DNA of 64,000 nt from the NCBI RefSeq assembly GCF_020171985.1, contig NZ_JAIVAL010000002.1:1-64000 (forward strand). Direction: 5' to 3'. The position numbers and the translations under genes are program-made. This document shows positions 61,290 to 64,000 of this stretch, piece after piece (the stretch's first letter is position 1; each line of letters opens with the position of its first letter). The stretch is from Halobacillus halophilus. Its GTDB lineage: Bacteria; Bacillota; Bacilli; Bacillales; Halobacillaceae. The notes under the pieces were generated by a model. That model was given only the letters and a program-made list of their open reading frames with translations. It had not been told where the DNA came from and ran no database searches.

Positions 61290-62273
61290 ATGAAGCCAAA
61301 AATTCAGGACGTGGCCAAGGTCGCGGGCGTCTCTCCTACTACCGTGTCCCGTGTTCTAAATGACCGAGGATACATCAGTCAAGATACTAAAGATAAAGTA
61401 TTTGCGGCTATGGAAGAAATCAATTATATTCCCAATGACTTAGCTCGTTCCCTATATACTAGAAAAACCAATTTAATCGGTCTCATTGTGCCTACGACGA
61501 AAAATCCTTTTTTCGGTGAACTTGCAGCCGAAATCGAAAACTTCTGTTCACAAAAAGGCTTAAAAGTATTGCTCTGTAATAGCGTAAATAATACAGATAA
61601 AGAAAAGAAATACTGGGAGATGCTCAGGCGCAACCAGGTTGATGGTGTGATTGTAGGAACATACGTTAAAGGATTATTAGATTACGAACAGCACAATCTG
61701 CCTACCGTAGCCATTGACCATTATCTATCGAAAAATATTCCGGTCGTCGGATCCGACAACTATAAAGGCGGAAAGGCAGCCGTAGAAAAGCTGATCGAGA
61801 AGGGATGCCGGCGCATTATTCACCTAAATGGTCCCTATGATCTTGAAACTCCAGCTCACCTACGGCGAAAAGCTTACGAAGACGTAATGAGTGAGAACAA
61901 CTTGAAACAGACCATCTATGAAATCCCAAGCTTTGCTGAAACCTACGAGCAGGATGACATTATCAAGCAGATGTTTGATGAACAGCCAGAAATAGACGGG
62001 GTGTTTGCGAGTAATGACCTGATTGCTCTTACCGTTATGCGCGAAGCAGAAAAAAGAAAGCTGGCTATGCCGGACCAACTGAAGCTCATTGGCTATGACG
62101 GGACAGAAATTATTCGTACCATACACCCGGAACTTACTACGATCTGTCAGCCTATTCATCGTATTGCTGAAACGGCCGTCTCCCTGCTTGAACAGCAGAT
62201 AGAAGGAACAAAACCGGTAGCTCATGAAGAAATCAGACATGAAATCAATCTCTTCCAAGGAAAAACAATTTAA
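61290..62273 (+). CDS. LacI family repressor, probably of the sucrose/fructan locus
   Basis: 327 residues. N-terminal helix-turn-helix (KIQDVAKVAGVSPTTVSRVLN) and hinge, then a periplasmic-binding-like sugar domain (VGSDNYKGGKAAVEKLIEKG; GVFASNDLIALTVM; IGYDGTEII). Convergent with a GH32 hydrolase, and a LacI-type palindrome lies upstream of that gene, so it likely represses the sucrose/fructan genes (ScrR/SacR type). Confidence 0.88.
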   Translation: MKPKIQDVAKVAGVSPTTVSRVLNDRGYISQDTKDKVFAAMEEINYIPNDLARSLYTRKTNLIGLIVPTTKNPFFGELAAEIENFCSQKGLKVLLCNSVNNTDKEKKYWEMLRRNQVDGVIVGTYVKGLLDYEQHNLPTVAIDHYLSKNIPVVGSDNYKGGKAAVEKLIEKGCRRIIHLNGPYDLETPAHLRRKAYEDVMSENNLKQTIYEIPSFAETYEQDDIIKQMFDEQPEIDGVFASNDLIALTVMREAEKRKLAMPDQLKLIGYDGTEIIRTIHPELTTICQPIHRIAETAVSLLEQQIEGTKPVAHEEIRHEINLFQGKTI

Positions 62274-62276
62274 AAA

Positions 62277-62316
62277 GGAAAGGCCTGATAGAATATACCC
62301 AGGCCTTTCCTTTCTT
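62277..62316. terminator. Bidirectional terminator
   Basis: GGAAAGGCCTG/CAGGCCTTTCC perfect stem between the convergent repressor and hydrolase genes. Confidence 0.88.
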
Positions 62317-62324
62317 ATTGTTTT

Positions 62325-63818
62325 CTAATTCAGTACTTTCTTTAATGTCCAAGTATCCACTTTTTCCACATACGCATCTGTTTCCTCAGTATATACATTC
62401 AATCCTGTGTGACTGGAATCCGGATATATTCGGTTAGTGATCCAGGATTTACCGTCTGCTGTAAATACTTCTAGAGAAGAAACATCCATAAAAAGCCTTA
62501 GCGAAAGTTTATCTTCCACCTCTACTTTTGTCTTGCTGACACCCCGATGTGTTTCCTTACCGGAGTGTGTTGTATCTACTACTAATTCGCCTGTCATTAA
62601 GTCGTAGTACACGAGCGTTTTTTCATTTCCGTCCGAGGAAGCCCGCAGTTCAAGTCCCACTCGTCCGGATGTCTGATTTTCTGGCAAGGTAATTTCCATA
62701 TTGAGTTCATAACTCTGCTCCAGCCCACGGTGCTTATTCAAATCGAGACTTTCACCGGAAGACAATCTCAAGTTATCCTCGAAGTAATGGTGTTCTCTCA
62801 AGCCTTCCAGCTCGGGCACAGGCAGAAAACTGACTTCCTGGTTCTCGTCTAAAATAACTTGTCGCGGGATCGTCATGGCTCCTGACCAGCCTTCGGTTTT
62901 CGTAGGAAATTCCGTTTCCCACGTATCCATCCACGCAATCATAATCCGTCTGCCACTCTCATCTTCAAAGGTCTGAGCGGCGTAGAAGTCAAAACCATCA
63001 TCAATTTCTTTCACGGATACAGGACTAAATTTACCTTCTTCGTAATCCATATCGCCTACCATAATCTTGTTCTTACCCTCCTCCATATTCATCGGAGAAA
63101 TGATAAGCATATGCTTATCATCAATCGGAAACAAATCCGGACATTCCCACATATCTCCTTGTGTACCGTCTCCCTCCAGGGCTGCCCCCATATAGGTCCA
63201 ATCCACAAGGTTGCTCGATCTAAATAGGGGGATCGCTCCATTTCCATTCCTGCTCGAGCCTACAACCATATACCAGGTACCATCATGTTTCCACACTTTT
63301 GGATCTCTAAAGTCCTCAGAAAAATCTGCCGGTGGTCCTGCAATAATAGGGTTTTTCCCATGCTTAGTAAAATGAATACCATCCTTTGAAGAAGCCAGCG
63401 CCTGAACTTCCTTAGGAGATTTCCCTTCTACGTGGCCGGTGTAGATGAGACAAAGCTCGTCTCCATTGGACACCGCGCTTCCCGAAAAACAGCCCACCTC
63501 TGAGTTCCCCTCTTCATACTCATAGTCTTCAGAGGGAGCTAAGGCTACAGGTTCGTGCTTCCAGTGCACCAGATCACTGCTTGTCGCGTGTCCCCAGTGC
63601 ATCGGCCCCCAATCCACTCCATAAGGATAATGCTGATAAAATAAGTGATAGACACCTTTATGCTGGATCAGTCCATTGGGATCATTGATCCAGGAAGATG
63701 GAGCCGTAAAATGATAGTGTAAGCGATACTGAGATTCTCTTAGATCTTCTATTTGATTTTGAACAGCATGAGTAGCTTCATTCACTTTTTTATCATGTTT
63801 CTGATTGATGATCGTCAT
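62325..63818 (-). CDS. GH32 beta-fructosidase (sucrose-6-phosphate hydrolase or levanase type)
   Basis: 497 residues without a signal peptide, so intracellular. Five-bladed propeller with nucleophile Asp in WINDPNG, transition-state Asp in FRDPKVW and acid/base Glu in WECPDL, then the C-terminal beta-sandwich. An intracellular enzyme next to an ABC-type sugar permease rather than a PTS suggests unphosphorylated sucrose or fructo-oligosaccharides as substrate (inference). GGAGG before the ATG. Confidence 0.93.
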   Translation of the reverse strand: MTIINQKHDKKVNEATHAVQNQIEDLRESQYRLHYHFTAPSSWINDPNGLIQHKGVYHLFYQHYPYGVDWGPMHWGHATSSDLVHWKHEPVALAPSEDYEYEEGNSEVGCFSGSAVSNGDELCLIYTGHVEGKSPKEVQALASSKDGIHFTKHGKNPIIAGPPADFSEDFRDPKVWKHDGTWYMVVGSSRNGNGAIPLFRSSNLVDWTYMGAALEGDGTQGDMWECPDLFPIDDKHMLIISPMNMEEGKNKIMVGDMDYEEGKFSPVSVKEIDDGFDFYAAQTFEDESGRRIMIAWMDTWETEFPTKTEGWSGAMTIPRQVILDENQEVSFLPVPELEGLREHHYFEDNLRLSSGESLDLNKHRGLEQSYELNMEITLPENQTSGRVGLELRASSDGNEKTLVYYDLMTGELVVDTTHSGKETHRGVSKTKVEVEDKLSLRLFMDVSSLEVFTADGKSWITNRIYPDSSHTGLNVYTEETDAYVEKVDTWTLKKVLN

Positions 63819-63834
63819 CTTAATCCTCCAATTG

Positions 63835-63850
63835 TGTTAACCGGTTGGCA
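63835..63850. promoter_or_regulatory. LacI-type operator between permease and GH32 genes
   Basis: TGTTAACCGGTTGGCA, 12 of 16 positions symmetric, with a central CG as in LacI-family operators; 17 bp upstream of the GH32 start. Confidence 0.5.
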
Positions 63851-63868
63851 TACACGTCAAATTTTTTA

Positions 63869-64000
63869 TTACTTACTTCCGGTACCTGAACTGCCCAGTC
63901 CTTGAAGCAGGTATTTCTGTGCAAAAATGTAAACAATGATTAATGGAATTGTGGAAATCGTAAGAATCGCCATAATCTGATTGGTGAAGACTGGCTGGGT
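63869..64000 (-). CDS. Carbohydrate ABC transporter permease (MalG-like), C-terminal end
   Basis: Only the last 43 residues are in the window: a transmembrane helix (MAILTISTIPLIIVYIF) and the family ending AQKYLLQGLGSSGTGSK, typical of MalG/MsmG-type permeases for oligosaccharides. It lies upstream of the GH32 gene on the same strand, forming an uptake-hydrolysis operon. The rest is beyond the window edge. Confidence 0.85.
   Translation of the reverse strand, partial: TQPVFTNQIMAILTISTIPLIIVYIFAQKYLLQGLGSSGTGSK

Overview
The window reads as chromosome of a low-GC Gram-positive, spore-forming Bacillaceae, most likely a moderately halophilic relative of Halobacillus (inference from acidic proteins and gene content, not tested). 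Supporting evidence: SASP genes with a sigma-G promoter, a YteA-family protein, GlcT/RAT, T-box, preQ1, Rex and CcpA-type control sites, strong AGGAGG ribosome binding sites, and a gene order that closely follows the Bacillus subtilis yfh-yga-rrnD region.

Region 1 (1-25.7 kb) is that conserved block. The left edge is the 5' end of a minus-strand 16S rRNA gene with its tandem promoters, followed by ygxA, ygzB, perR (with a Per box), a cobalamin adenosyltransferase, a 2-hydroxyacid dehydrogenase, bcp, a potassium channel, a YjcZ-type micropeptide, gsaB, a candidate small RNA, ygaE, ygaD, ntdP (ygaC), sspE, a LysM/NlpC wall hydrolase, yfhS, mutY, yfhP, yfhJ, sspK, a YpzG-like gene and yfhH. A glucose PTS module (glcT, ptsG, ptsH), a HAD phosphatase and a Nudix protein sit between yfhH and recX-yfhF.

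Region 2 (25.8-31.4 kb) holds an amidohydrolase, a two-gene sortase/substrate pair, a GNAT gene behind an unusual tRNA-like structured leader, a DnaA-box cluster, a DUF3298 protein and a second GNAT.

Region 3 (31.4-37.8 kb) is a ketone-body (3-hydroxybutyrate/acetoacetate) catabolic operon scoA-scoB-bdh-thiolase-gntP, read from a textbook sigma-54 promoter and flanked by its own enhancer-binding activator, whose gene carries a perfect CcpA site on its promoter.

Region 4 (37.8-49.8 kb) is sulfur centred: a sulfonate/nitrate/taurine-type ABC transporter and a yrrT-luxS-mccA-mccB operon turning S-ribosylhomocysteine into homocysteine and cysteine. The two share a CymR-like element. Around them lie Lin0512, yteA, a DEAD-box helicase, a peroxiredoxin, a LysM peptidoglycan peptidase, yueI and a hypothetical gene.

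Region 5 (50-57.7 kb): argG-argH behind a T-box, a lactate permease with a perfect Rex box, and queC-queD-queE behind a preQ1-I riboswitch.

Region 6 (57.7-64 kb): a YqaE/Pmp3 micropeptide, tandem PAP2 phosphatases, a bile acid:sodium symporter family protein, a small membrane protein, and the edge of a sucrose/fructan locus (LacI repressor, GH32 hydrolase, truncated sugar permease).

Three copies of a GC-rich, long-palindromic, protein-free repeat occupy the main gene-free gaps (8.3, 22.6 and 49.9 kb). The most unusual signals are the tRNA-like leader at 28.8 kb, the candidate C-rich sRNA at 6.9 kb, the palindromic repeat family and the sigma-54 enhancer sites built into a terminator.
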